Assembly (NCBI GenBank): GCA_017619375.1
Contig: JAFZSL010000050.1
Location: 1-58,626, forward strand
Source of the DNA: Prevotella sp.
Lineage (GTDB): Bacteria > Bacteroidota > Bacteroidia > Bacteroidales > Bacteroidaceae
Direction of reading: 5' to 3'
DNA: 58,626 nucleotides
Below are positions 42,564-51,609 of this stretch, one piece after another (the first letter of the stretch is position 1; every line of letters starts with the position of its first letter). The notes under the pieces are model-generated. The model saw only the letters and a program-made list of their open reading frames with translations, searched no databases and was not told the origin of the DNA. The translations under genes and the position numbers were made by a program.

Positions 42564-42666
42564 TTGAAGATTGAAGATTGAAGATTGAAGATTGGCCTTC
42601 GGCCTAAGTTGCTCACGCTCGGCAGACTTCAAGCAAGCTTGGTCTGCTCTCGCTTAATCGCAACTT
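42564..42666. repeat. Seven-nt periodic tract plus compound inverted repeat
   Basis: Four TTGAAGA heptamers (42564-42592) precede GGCCTTCGGCC. A larger compound palindrome (42606-42666) follows: AAGTTGC...GCAACTT outer arms, GCAGAC...GTCTGC and AAGC/GCTT inner arms. It lies between two convergent genes. Confidence 0.75.
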
Positions 42667-42681
42667 TGAAGATTGGCCTCA

Positions 42682-45600
42682 TTATTCTACCACGAGTGGG
42701 TCGAAGATCATCGTGTCGAGGCCTTCGCCACTGATGGTGACGTGATAGGTGCCGGCATTCACCTGTGTGCCGGTGGTGATGCTGGTGGCCTTTCGCTTGC
42801 TCTTCTTCTCTTGTGTCTGCAGGAACGTGATGTCGTCGTCCTTGTAAACCACGCCGTTCGCATCGGTGATGTGCACGTGAAGCACTCGAGGCTTTTCCGC
42901 ATTGTGGTATCTCCAGCGCAGGGCGTAGACCTTCGCAACGCCCACGGTGAAGTCCCATTCCATCTGGCCTTTCCTCATTCTTCCCTCCACCTCGACTACG
43001 GTGTTGTCACGCAGTGGCAGCAGCGAGTCGGGAGTGCTCACCAGGATGTCTTTGTCGAAGTCGGCCCACAAGGTCTTAGAGGGGGAGACTTTAAGGTCCT
43101 TAGGGTCTTTAAGGTCTTTAGAGTCTTTAAGGTCATTGTGGTCTTTTGTGGCGATGGCGATGGCGGTGATGATGGCCTGCCCTGCTTTCACCTTGGGAAA
43201 GTCGATGACGAGGTCGCCACCTTGATGCTCCACCTCCACGACGCGCTTGTAGGGCTTGCCATAGTGTGCTTGTGCCCAGATGTCGAGGTCGTGTATCACC
43301 GTTTCGCCGTTGATGGCCACGTCGAAGAGGCGCAGCCCTTCAGCATCGGCCTGGCGGTACCATGGTTCGATGAAATACAGTTCCACGCGGTAGTGCCCTT
43401 TCTGGATGGGGAAGTGGTAACTCAGTTGATGCCGTCCGAAGCGCGAGGTTTGGAAGAGAGCGCTGGAGAAGTCGGCGTTGCGGGTCTGCGAGGCGAGGTA
43501 GGGATTCAAGGTGTCGCTCAGCGCCTGTGCCCAGGAGCGCGACCATCGGCTGTTGTCTTGGCTCCAACGGTTGCCGTGACGGTCTTCATATTCGTCGCCT
43601 CCGCAGTTGACACGATGGATGTAGTTCCATCCCTCCGCAGGTCGCAGCACCTCCTCGTCGATGTCGCTCTTGGCAGATGCCAGGGGCTGTGGGTTGTAGT
43701 GTTGCTGGTAGCGGTAGTAGGCATCGGTGGGTTGCTCCCAGATGGTGAACAGTCCTTTGTAGTTGAACGGCCCCACCTTGTCCACGCGGCGCAGCGCCTC
43801 GTCGGGTTGTCGCCGCCCTGGGTTGTCGTGACTCACGAGCAGCCACTGGAATTGTCCGCAGACGCTGTCTTTCACGCTTTCCGCCAACATCACTTTCTTC
43901 ATCAGCAGGTCACTGAAAGCCTCCTCGGTATAGCCCTCCCCGGTGTGGTTGCCCAGGGTGCGCCATGCACCATATTCGCCATTGAGCAATTGGTCGTCGC
44001 GCTTCAACTCGTTGCCGTAGTTTTCCACGTCGCCGCCGTAGGTGCCGCTCCAGTTCTGCACCACGTTCCAGTCGCTTCCCTCTCCACCGTTGCAGGTGGT
44101 GATGAGCCGTTGGGTGCCGCAGCGCGGGTCCATCTCGCGGATGATGTCGCAACACTCCTTGGCAAAGTCGGCGGGCAGCGTACTCTCGTTCTGCAAGCCC
44201 CAGAGGATGATGGAGGGGGAGTTGCGGCGCTCCTTCACCCATTGGCGGAGGTGGCGCTTGAAACTCTCGCGGAACTCCGGTGTGTCATACCAGATATGGG
44301 CGGAGAACTGTGGCCACCACAGCAGCCCTTCCTTGTCGAGCAACTCCTGGTAGTGCAGGTTGTGGGGTTGGTGGGCATCGCGGAAAGCGTTGAACCCGGC
44401 ATCCTTGACCAACTTCACGCGTGCGGCGATTTGTTCGGGAGAGAAGGCATGGCTTTGGCCGAACTCATGCTCATACTCGCAGGTGCCGTTGATGAACAAT
44501 GGCTCGCCGTTGAGGAGGAAGCGGTGGTCGCCATCGTTTCGGGTGAGCGGCCATGACGGGGCGCTGAAACCATAGGGTGTTTCCATGCTCTCGGTGGCCT
44601 TGCCGTTGCGTTTCACGATGGTGCCCACTTGGTAGAGATAGGGCTTCTTTGGAGTCCACAGTCGGGGGTTGGTCACGGCACTCGCCTGTCGGATGGTCCT
44701 GGCCTCCCCGGGAGCGAGGGTCAATCGTTCCGTCAGCCGCACCACCTGCTTGCCGCTTTTGTCGGTGAGTTTGTTGACAAGTTCGATGGATGCCTCCTCG
44801 TCGCCGTAGTTCTTCACCTCGGTGTCTACGAAAAGGCTGTCGCAATGGTCGTTGTTCCAGAGATGCACGCCGAAGGGTTCGATGCGCACGGCATCGGTGG
44901 CCTCCAACACGACGGGACGGAAGATGCCGAAGGGTTGGCTGCCCTCACTGAAACCCCATTCGCTGCTGCACCCACCGCACACCCATGGCATGTCGGTGAT
45001 GCCGGAGGGGTGTGAGACAAGCACCTCCAACAGGTTGTCGCCGGGGTGCACCTGTCGTGTGACGTCAATGGTTTCCGTGGTGCGTCCGATGTCGAAACGC
45101 CCCAGATGGAAACCGTTGAGGGTGATGTCGGCATAGGTTCCCACGCCCTCGAAGCGCAGGAAGAAATGCTTGCCGGGGAGGTCGGGGACGGTGAAACGCT
45201 TTTTGAACAGCGCCTCGCCGTGCAGGTTGCCGTGCATTTTTTGCAAGGCGCCGTGATAGTCGTCGAGGTTGAGGGGGATGTCGCTGCGGAATGTGCGCCC
45301 GTCGTGTGTCACCTCCCAATTGTCATTGAGCGATTGCGTGTAGCGATGGCCGCCGGGCGACGGGGTGGGGAACGTCACCTCGCTCTTCCCCATGTGACGG
45401 CTGGTGGCGAGGGCGATGCCACGCTGCCCGGCATTGTTCACCGCACAGTAGAAATGATAGACGGTGCCTTCGTGCTCCAACACCCAACTCTTATGGGCGA
45501 ATTTCTCGTCATATGGTTTCGAGGGGATGATGAGGTCGGGACCTGTCCAGTCGGTCCACTCCACAAGGTCGTAACTCGCGGCGAAAGTATTGTAGGCATT

Positions 45601-46521
45601 GTATTCCCGGGTGGGGTTGAAGGCGGAGAAATAGAACATCACCCATACGTCGCCCATGCGCACCAACTGGGCATCGCCCGTGATGGTGCCGTCGCTGTCG
45701 TGGGCGAAGACGGGGTTGCCGCCGTAGCGCTTCCACCGCTTCAAGTCCTTAGACAGGGCGATGCCGATACGTTCGCCCTTGGGGTGGGTGTCGTCCTTGC
45801 CGCCGGCATTGTAGAACATCACGAATGGGTATTTCTCCTCGCCCTTGAGGCGCTGGCTCTTTTCTTTCAACCAATAGATGGTGCTCTTGTACTGCGTCAA
45901 CTGCTCCCACCATTGTGCGTCGGCATCATCGTGGCTGAGCAACGGCTTTTTACTTGTTTCCCAGAGGTAGGCGGTACCGATGTCGCCCTTGGTGGAGGCG
46001 ATGCCGATGTTCAAGGGTGCGTTCACCGCCTCATAGCCTGTGCCGCTGCCACCGATGTAGGTCATCCAGTGTCGCCCTTTGTAACTCTCCATCGTATGGC
46101 TGCCATTCCATTCGTGGTCGATGAGGGCGGGAAAGCCGCCGCGTTGGTTCTGGTCCCAGAGAGTGGATGGATAAGGTTCGCCGTCTTTTTCCGAGATGGC
46201 GTGAGGCAGGGCGAGTATGGTGCCTTTGATGTCCCAGTGCAACAGGTCGTCGCTCGTTGCCAGCCAGGTGGTGTAGCCGCGACCGTCGTTGCCCTCCTTG
46301 CCATCATAACACACGAAGGTCATGCACCATGTTTCACCGTCGCGGAAGACCGTGGGACAGTCGTATTGCTCATGGTCGGACGGGGGCGTCACTACCAACC
46401 CGTATTTCCATGGGGTGGCAACAGCCTCGTAGATGGCTTGCATTCGTTCGGGAGGCACGACCTGTCCGGCGACCGCCTGGGCTGTCGTCAACATGCATGC
46501 GATGAGGAGGGTTCTTGTCAT
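42682..46521 (-). CDS. Multidomain glycosidase: GH43-like propeller + GH2 + malectin
   Basis: 1279 aa. Signal peptide MTRTLLIACMLTTAQAVAGQ. Residues about 25-395 form a five-bladed propeller of the GH43/GH32-like kind (HEQYDCPTVFRDGETWCMTF, GDAQLVRMGDVWVMFYFSAF). About 400-960 is a GH2 enzyme: jelly roll, Ig-like domain and a barrel with acid/base E779 (GLQNES) and nucleophile E849 (NGEYG). A malectin carbohydrate-binding domain follows (about 1040-1125), then a 9-nt-repeat-coded linker (DLKDSKDLKDPKDLK) and a C-terminal beta domain. It probably acts in the periplasm on a branched glycan, cleaving two linkages in one polypeptide. It is the last gene of the minus-strand cluster. Confidence 0.85.
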   Translation of the reverse strand: MTRTLLIACMLTTAQAVAGQVVPPERMQAIYEAVATPWKYGLVVTPPSDHEQYDCPTVFRDGETWCMTFVCYDGKEGNDGRGYTTWLATSDDLLHWDIKGTILALPHAISEKDGEPYPSTLWDQNQRGGFPALIDHEWNGSHTMESYKGRHWMTYIGGSGTGYEAVNAPLNIGIASTKGDIGTAYLWETSKKPLLSHDDADAQWWEQLTQYKSTIYWLKEKSQRLKGEEKYPFVMFYNAGGKDDTHPKGERIGIALSKDLKRWKRYGGNPVFAHDSDGTITGDAQLVRMGDVWVMFYFSAFNPTREYNAYNTFAASYDLVEWTDWTGPDLIIPSKPYDEKFAHKSWVLEHEGTVYHFYCAVNNAGQRGIALATSRHMGKSEVTFPTPSPGGHRYTQSLNDNWEVTHDGRTFRSDIPLNLDDYHGALQKMHGNLHGEALFKKRFTVPDLPGKHFFLRFEGVGTYADITLNGFHLGRFDIGRTTETIDVTRQVHPGDNLLEVLVSHPSGITDMPWVCGGCSSEWGFSEGSQPFGIFRPVVLEATDAVRIEPFGVHLWNNDHCDSLFVDTEVKNYGDEEASIELVNKLTDKSGKQVVRLTERLTLAPGEARTIRQASAVTNPRLWTPKKPYLYQVGTIVKRNGKATESMETPYGFSAPSWPLTRNDGDHRFLLNGEPLFINGTCEYEHEFGQSHAFSPEQIAARVKLVKDAGFNAFRDAHQPHNLHYQELLDKEGLLWWPQFSAHIWYDTPEFRESFKRHLRQWVKERRNSPSIILWGLQNESTLPADFAKECCDIIREMDPRCGTQRLITTCNGGEGSDWNVVQNWSGTYGGDVENYGNELKRDDQLLNGEYGAWRTLGNHTGEGYTEEAFSDLLMKKVMLAESVKDSVCGQFQWLLVSHDNPGRRQPDEALRRVDKVGPFNYKGLFTIWEQPTDAYYRYQQHYNPQPLASAKSDIDEEVLRPAEGWNYIHRVNCGGDEYEDRHGNRWSQDNSRWSRSWAQALSDTLNPYLASQTRNADFSSALFQTSRFGRHQLSYHFPIQKGHYRVELYFIEPWYRQADAEGLRLFDVAINGETVIHDLDIWAQAHYGKPYKRVVEVEHQGGDLVIDFPKVKAGQAIITAIAIATKDHNDLKDSKDLKDPKDLKVSPSKTLWADFDKDILVSTPDSLLPLRDNTVVEVEGRMRKGQMEWDFTVGVAKVYALRWRYHNAEKPRVLHVHITDANGVVYKDDDITFLQTQEKKSKRKATSITTGTQVNAGTYHVTISGEGLDTMIFDPLVVE
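43089..43146. repeat. In-frame 9-nt periodic tract in the GH43-like/GH2 gene
   Basis: Units CTTTAAGGT, CCTTAGGGT, CTTTAAGGT, CTTTAGAGT, CTTTAAGGT, CATTGTGGT. The coded linker is HNDLKDSKDLKDPKDLK, between the malectin domain and the C-terminal domain. Confidence 0.85.
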
Positions 46522-46550
46522 ATCTTTTTCGGGGTGGTTTTTCTATGGGC

Positions 46551-46630
46551 TCTATAGTCTCTATAGTTTCTATAGTCTCTATAGTTTCTATAGATTCTAT
46601 AGATTCTATAGTTTCTATAGCCTCTAAAAC
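46551..46630. repeat. Nine-nt periodic tract (TCTATAGTT)n between two glycosidase genes
   Basis: Nine consecutive 9-mers of consensus TCTATAG(T/A/C)(T/C) in the 112-nt gap between the GH67/GH115-like gene and the GH2 fusion gene. It is the most regular tract in the window. Confidence 0.9.
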
Positions 46631-46633
46631 TTC

Positions 46634-49288
46634 CTAATTCTTTTCAAACAGCCAGTCCAATTCGTTGCCGGCTCCGTGGAGGTTGGCATCGCGGGGTTTC
46701 AGGTCGGTGGTGGTGAATCCTGCCACCATGATGATGCCCTTGGGCAGCCTGACGACATGGTGACCAGCGCCGAAATGATAGGCGTGGATGTTGACGGTGG
46801 GCATTCCTGTCATGTTGATGGCATTGAGGATGACGGGCTCGGCTTGGCCGAACTCATTGGCGCTGGCATCTGTTTCCAGTTGCGGTGCTTTCGCCCATTT
46901 CGGGTCGTCGTCGCGGAAGAAACCCACCAGCATCTGCACGGGTTCGTCGCAGTCGAACACCACCGTGGTGCCTTCGATGCGTGTCGTGTCGCGGTTGAGG
47001 ATGAGGGCTTCCAAACCTTCCAGTTCCGGGGCGACGGAGTCGATGCGCTCCTCACGTCCTTGGTAGGGCAGGGCGTTTTTCCGGAGGGTGACAGTGGATG
47101 GGGTGCCGTTGGCTGTCTCCGCACCTTCCGGCCTTCCGGCATATTGCAGGCGTACTTTTGCGGGGTTGGCCACCGTCAGTTCTTCCGCAGGTGTCGGGGC
47201 CTCGGGATTTCTCAGTTGCTGGACGTTCTTTTCAAAGTTGGCCAACTCCTCTTTATAGACGGGCAACATCTCCGACCAGGTTTTGTATTGCCCGTTGTCG
47301 CCACCTATCGGGATTCGCCTCTGTGCGGTCTGCATGCTGTTGGCATAGAGGTAGGTGTCTTCGGTGATACGGGCGAGTTTCTCCCAATAATCAATGCTTG
47401 CATTCATGAATGCCTCAACACCTTTGAAGTTTTTCTTGCCCTTTATTTTTTCTTCAAGTATGATATCTGCCGCAAGCGCTTTGAATCTGAACGACCTCGC
47501 ATAGAACATATAGCAGCAGGCGTCGTTGTAAAGGCGGATGAATTCCGGGTTGCTGGCTACGGGTGAATGTCGGAGTTTATATAGGAGACCGACAGCATTC
47601 TCACCATGTTTCACGCATTGCAGGGTGACTTCGAGAGGCAGTTCTCCTGTGTGTCCCTCCCTTCTGACGCTCTTTTCCACGTATTCGGCAAGTGTCTCGC
47701 CTTTGGGAGCACAACTCTCACGGAAGCCGGGATAGACGTTGAATCTGGAGGGATTGATCAACTGCGGCATCGTCATGCCAAGCAACAGGGTCTGGCGGTT
47801 GCCGTCGGTGATGCCGAAGCGGCGGAGGAGTTTGGGCGCGATTTCTCCCATCTCGTTGTAGGCCTTCAGCAGGATGCTTGCAGAGACGCTGTCGGTGTGG
47901 AAGTGTTCGGCGAGGATATGGCACCAGTATTCATCTTCCTCTACATAGGATTTCTTCCATGCGCTATGGCCGAAGGCCTTGTACCACAGCCAATCGCGGT
48001 CGATTTGCAACAGTCGGGTACCGTCGTGTGTCTTGTCGGCAGTGTAGGGCCAGTCCCAGTAACTGGCTTGCGGGTAGATATGCAGTCCTTTGGCATTGTG
48101 GTAGATGTGCATGGCATTCACCGCCTTGCGGATGAATGAGGGTGACGACCATCGCCACGGCTCCAGGTTGGCCATGATATGGACGTTGTCGATATGGACG
48201 GGGGCGGCGGAAGCCAGTTTGCGGTGTGTCTCTCCCCATGGGCCGTTGGGCGAGTAGGTGGTGAGGCTCTCCCCGTTGTATTTGCTCATCGTGTAGATGT
48301 TGGGGTAGAGGGGCAGTGCCTTCTCCAGCACCTTCACCGCGTCGGTGTCGTGCGAGCGCAGGATGATGGGTGGCGTGTCGTTGCGGCCAGATGCGGCGAG
48401 GCCGTCCTTCAGACCGGGGATGATGGTGCCGGTCATCCACTCGATGTCGGTGTCGATGCCTTCCATCGCCTCACCCAGGCAGACGAGGAATCCCACATTG
48501 GGGTAACGCTGTACGAAGGCGGAGATGCTCTTGCGTGTGTAGTCGGCTATGAGGGGTGTGATGGGGCGGTGGCGGTCTTGTGTCTCGATGCCGTAATGGT
48601 CGGCAAAGGGTTTCGACACGATGATGTTGTAGAACATCTGGATGACACGGATGCCACGGCGGGCAGCCTCGGTAGTGAGGAAGTCATACATCTCTTGGTT
48701 CTTCGCCATCGTGGCATCGTCAACCTCCGGGGCGAAGGGGTAGTCGTCCACCTTCACCAAGGAGGCGAAGGGATGGCCGTTCCATAGGTACAGTGAGTTC
48801 ATGTCGCTCTCTGCCAGCAGGTCGAGATAGCGCAACCACAATGCCTTGTCGTAAAACCATGGGAAGTTTTCCGGTGTGATGGGGTATTCATACACTTTAT
48901 GTCCGGGCAGGTAGGTGGGTTTCTGTAGTCCTACGCAGGCGCCGCGCATCACCATGTCCGGAGCACTGGAAAAGGTTTTCTCTTTGCTCTTCAATGTGTG
49001 CCCGTGGGTGATGTAATGGTCTACGAGGCTGTTGGCACCGTGGATGATGCCGTTGGCATCGTTGCCGATGATTTGCACCTTCTTGTTCTTGAACTTCAAA
49101 GTGAAGCCTTCGGCGGGGCCTTTGTGCTTCTCCTTGATTTCAATCGTGTAGTCGCCTTCCAATCGCGACAGACGGGTGGCGGCATACTCAGCCTGGGGCG
49201 ACTTGCTCTTCACCTTGATTCTCACCTGGGCGGAAAGGGGTAGGGTGAGTAGCAGCACCATAAGGGTGGTTAGGGCTTTGGGTCTCAT
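46634..49288 (-). CDS. Large glycoside hydrolase of the GH67/GH115-like alpha-uronidase type
   Basis: 884 aa. Signal peptide (LTTLMVLLLTLPLSAQ). An N-terminal alpha/beta domain (about 20-110, AEYAATRLSRL..IIGNDANGIIHGANSL) resembles the GH20b/GH67 N-domain. A (beta/alpha)8 barrel (about 110-430) has LAESDMNSLYLWNGHPFASL, GFLVCLGEAMEGIDTDIEWM and YGNK-like segments. A helical domain and a C-terminal beta domain (about 700-870) follow. Similar Bacteroidetes proteins are often named alpha-D-galacturonidase. I infer release of uronic acid from pectin fragments; specificity is uncertain. Candidate acid residues are the E in CLGEAMEG and nearby E/D, not proven. It lies in a minus-strand glycan cluster. 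Confidence 0.65.
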   Translation of the reverse strand: MRPKALTTLMVLLLTLPLSAQVRIKVKSKSPQAEYAATRLSRLEGDYTIEIKEKHKGPAEGFTLKFKNKKVQIIGNDANGIIHGANSLVDHYITHGHTLKSKEKTFSSAPDMVMRGACVGLQKPTYLPGHKVYEYPITPENFPWFYDKALWLRYLDLLAESDMNSLYLWNGHPFASLVKVDDYPFAPEVDDATMAKNQEMYDFLTTEAARRGIRVIQMFYNIIVSKPFADHYGIETQDRHRPITPLIADYTRKSISAFVQRYPNVGFLVCLGEAMEGIDTDIEWMTGTIIPGLKDGLAASGRNDTPPIILRSHDTDAVKVLEKALPLYPNIYTMSKYNGESLTTYSPNGPWGETHRKLASAAPVHIDNVHIMANLEPWRWSSPSFIRKAVNAMHIYHNAKGLHIYPQASYWDWPYTADKTHDGTRLLQIDRDWLWYKAFGHSAWKKSYVEEDEYWCHILAEHFHTDSVSASILLKAYNEMGEIAPKLLRRFGITDGNRQTLLLGMTMPQLINPSRFNVYPGFRESCAPKGETLAEYVEKSVRREGHTGELPLEVTLQCVKHGENAVGLLYKLRHSPVASNPEFIRLYNDACCYMFYARSFRFKALAADIILEEKIKGKKNFKGVEAFMNASIDYWEKLARITEDTYLYANSMQTAQRRIPIGGDNGQYKTWSEMLPVYKEELANFEKNVQQLRNPEAPTPAEELTVANPAKVRLQYAGRPEGAETANGTPSTVTLRKNALPYQGREERIDSVAPELEGLEALILNRDTTRIEGTTVVFDCDEPVQMLVGFFRDDDPKWAKAPQLETDASANEFGQAEPVILNAINMTGMPTVNIHAYHFGAGHHVVRLPKGIIMVAGFTTTDLKPRDANLHGAGNELDWLFEKN

Positions 49289-49317
49289 GATATGTGGCTT
49301 TTTTTTGTTTTTACTAT

Positions 49318-49370
49318 GAGGCTATAGGAGGTTTTAGGAGGTGATAGGAGGTTTTAGGACATTTTGGGGT
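49318..49370. repeat. Ten-nt periodic tract (GAGGTTTTAG)
   Basis: Units GAGGCTATAG GAGGTTTTAG GAGGTGATAG GAGGTTTTAG GACATTTTGG in the gap between the GH78 gene and the GH67/GH115-like gene. It is the reverse-complement flavour of the tracts at 25900 and 39040. Confidence 0.8.
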
Positions 49371-49376
49371 CTGCTG

Positions 49377-51503
49377 TCATCTCCTATGGACTATCTCCTT
49401 GCCTGGTGGGATGGGGATGCGCTGCTCTCCAAGGACAAGGGTGCCTTCTCCGCCGTCGCTGTGCACCGTTACCTCGTCGGGCGTGACGTGCACGGTGATG
49501 AGGCCGTGGGGAGTGGGCACCTTGCCTTCCATCCATTGCAGGCCGCCGAGCATGGGGCGCACCTCGTAGGCAGCATAACCGGGGAGGGTGGGGCGCACGC
49601 CGAGGAAATAACGTCCGAGGAGGTAGAGCGGACTGGCTCCCCAGGCATGGCAGAGACTTTTGCCGTAGGGACGGCCATACATCGCCAGGTGTTCGGCTCC
49701 GTGCTCCGTGGGGATGTATTTCTCCCAGAACGTGGTGGCGCCTTCACGCAGCATGCCGCCCCAATAGGCTTTCATCTCCTCCAGCACGGTGGTGTGCAGG
49801 TCGGCCATGCAGAGTGCTTCCAACTCATAAAAGCGCATGTAGGGCGTAGTGATAGGGGGCACGTCGTTGTTGAGCAGCACGTGGTGCAGGATGTCTTTTT
49901 GCTCCTCGTCGTCGGCATAGCCGTAGAGGATGGCAAACATGTTGGGGAATTTCGTCACCATCGTGTTGGGTTGACCTTCTTCGATGGCGTGTATGAAGGC
50001 ATGGCGCTCCTCATCCCAGAAGGTGGGGCGCAGTTTTTCACGCAGGGCGTGGGCCAGTCGGGCATAGTTCTCTGCATAGGAGGCGTAATCGGCAGTGGTG
50101 AGGCTGTCTCGAGGAGGGTCTTTAAAGTCTTTGGGTTCACTCAATAATTTGGCGCATTGCGCCATGGTTTCCAGAGACTTGCAGAAGAGTAGTTGCTCGA
50201 AGCAGAGGGTGCCGCGCTTGCGCATGGGGAAGTCCACCCAGTCCACAAAGACCCAGTCGTCGGCCTGCCCTTCCATCATCCCGTCTTTGTTGGCGCGTTT
50301 CAGGCAGTAGTCCATCAGCGTGCGCATGAGAGGGTATGCCTCGCGCACGAAGTTGAGGTCGCCGGTGTAGAGGTGGTAGTCTTGAATGGACTTGAACCAA
50401 TAAAAGGTGTAGTCCATGATGGTGTTGACATGGGTGGTCACCGGGTCCTTGCCCCTCAACTGCCGGATGGTGCGCTTGACGCAGTCAATGTCGAAGCGCA
50501 GATAGTAGTTCATCAAATAACTCTGTATGGCGTCGCCGCTCCATGTCCACCGGTCGCGCTTGATGCCATCGGTGAAAAACTCCCGTGTGGTGAGGTCCAG
50601 CGTGTAGGCCGACACGTCCCAGATGCGGTTCAACTCTTCGTCGTTGCAGCGGAAGGCGCCGCTGTGCGCCGGGTCGTGGACGCTGTATTCGTAGTCCAGG
50701 GCCACACCGGAGAGGCGAACGTTTCCGGTGCCTTCGAGATAGACGTGGCGGAAGGCCTTGCTCTCAGGGAAGACATAGTCGTCGGTGCGCTCGGCATAGG
50801 CCAGGGTGACGAGGTCGAGGATGCCTTTCTCGGTCACCTCTATTTGGTCGAGGGTCTCGCAGAAGGCGCGGTCGAGGGCCTCCTTCTCACTCTCTCCGTA
50901 ATAGATGTTGAGCATCCCCTCGCCTTCAAGCCCTTCGATGACAAGGTAGCCCATGGTCTCCTTGCCGAAATCGACGAGTACGCCTCGCCCTCTTTCCTCC
51001 AATTTGGCGGGTTGCACACGGCGACGGGCGAGTGCAAACATGGAAGGTCCTCTGTCGGGGTCGGAGAGGTTGCCCGTGCCAGCGGCGACATAGATGCCGG
51101 AGCCATGGGCCACGCCTTCCTCGTCAATCCATATCTTGTCTTCGTAGGTGGCTTGCCACGTATTGTCGCTGTCCACGCCTTCGCCGACGACGAGCAGGGC
51201 GGGTGGAGATACGACATTGTGCACCTTGATGCTCAACAGGTGTTCGCCGGCGGGAATGAGGAGGGTTTCGGGCATGCCGAACTGCAGCCAACCATCGATG
51301 CTGACGCGGTAGCGCCCTTCGGCATAGAGGTTGACGCGTGTTGTGGTCGGCAGTGTCACCGTTTTTCGGAATTCCACGGTCACCCAGTGGCTGTCCTGCT
51401 TCCAGAACGGGGAAAGCATGGTGCCGCGTTCCGTGCGGCGGTTGTTGAAGCGATTGCCCAGCCAGATTTCAAAGTCGCCGGGATACCATATCCATTGAGC
51501 CAT
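49377..51503 (-). CDS. GH78 family alpha-L-rhamnosidase-like protein
   Basis: 708 aa. An N-terminal jelly-roll region (about 1-260) includes HWVTVEFRKTVTLP. A six-hairpin (alpha/alpha)6 barrel (about 280-610) carries the GH78 signature FFTDGIKRDRWTWSGD and later YIPTEHGAEHLAMYGR / SLCHAWGASPLYLLGR. A C-terminal beta domain follows (RPTLPGYAAYEVRPML). There is no evident signal peptide, so it may be cytoplasmic, consistent with the adjacent inner-membrane symporter. A short 9-nt repeat insertion (SEPKDFKDPPRDS) falls in the barrel. It would remove terminal rhamnose from imported oligosaccharides. Confidence 0.82.
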   Translation of the reverse strand: MAQWIWYPGDFEIWLGNRFNNRRTERGTMLSPFWKQDSHWVTVEFRKTVTLPTTTRVNLYAEGRYRVSIDGWLQFGMPETLLIPAGEHLLSIKVHNVVSPPALLVVGEGVDSDNTWQATYEDKIWIDEEGVAHGSGIYVAAGTGNLSDPDRGPSMFALARRRVQPAKLEERGRGVLVDFGKETMGYLVIEGLEGEGMLNIYYGESEKEALDRAFCETLDQIEVTEKGILDLVTLAYAERTDDYVFPESKAFRHVYLEGTGNVRLSGVALDYEYSVHDPAHSGAFRCNDEELNRIWDVSAYTLDLTTREFFTDGIKRDRWTWSGDAIQSYLMNYYLRFDIDCVKRTIRQLRGKDPVTTHVNTIMDYTFYWFKSIQDYHLYTGDLNFVREAYPLMRTLMDYCLKRANKDGMMEGQADDWVFVDWVDFPMRKRGTLCFEQLLFCKSLETMAQCAKLLSEPKDFKDPPRDSLTTADYASYAENYARLAHALREKLRPTFWDEERHAFIHAIEEGQPNTMVTKFPNMFAILYGYADDEEQKDILHHVLLNNDVPPITTPYMRFYELEALCMADLHTTVLEEMKAYWGGMLREGATTFWEKYIPTEHGAEHLAMYGRPYGKSLCHAWGASPLYLLGRYFLGVRPTLPGYAAYEVRPMLGGLQWMEGKVPTPHGLITVHVTPDEVTVHSDGGEGTLVLGEQRIPIPPGKEIVHRR

Positions 51504-51532
51504 TTTGAAGATGAATGATTAAGATGAGATGG

Positions 51533-51609
51533 CATTATCACGTTTTCATGATGTGCCATTGTCACGTTATGCCGTTATATCGTTATTCCGTTATCACGAT
51601 TTTCCGTTA
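51533..51609. repeat. Eight-nt periodic tract overlapping the symporter 3' end
   Basis: CGTTATGC CGTTATAT CGTTATTC CGTTATCA CGATTTTC CGTTA runs from the gap into the symporter's last codons (GNGKS). Same unit as 29975-30031. Confidence 0.8.

Noticed and set aside
42673-44556. 627-codon plus-strand frame opposite the GH2 fusion
   Set aside because: Antisense to catalytic GH2 domains that are clearly real; no domain and biased composition.
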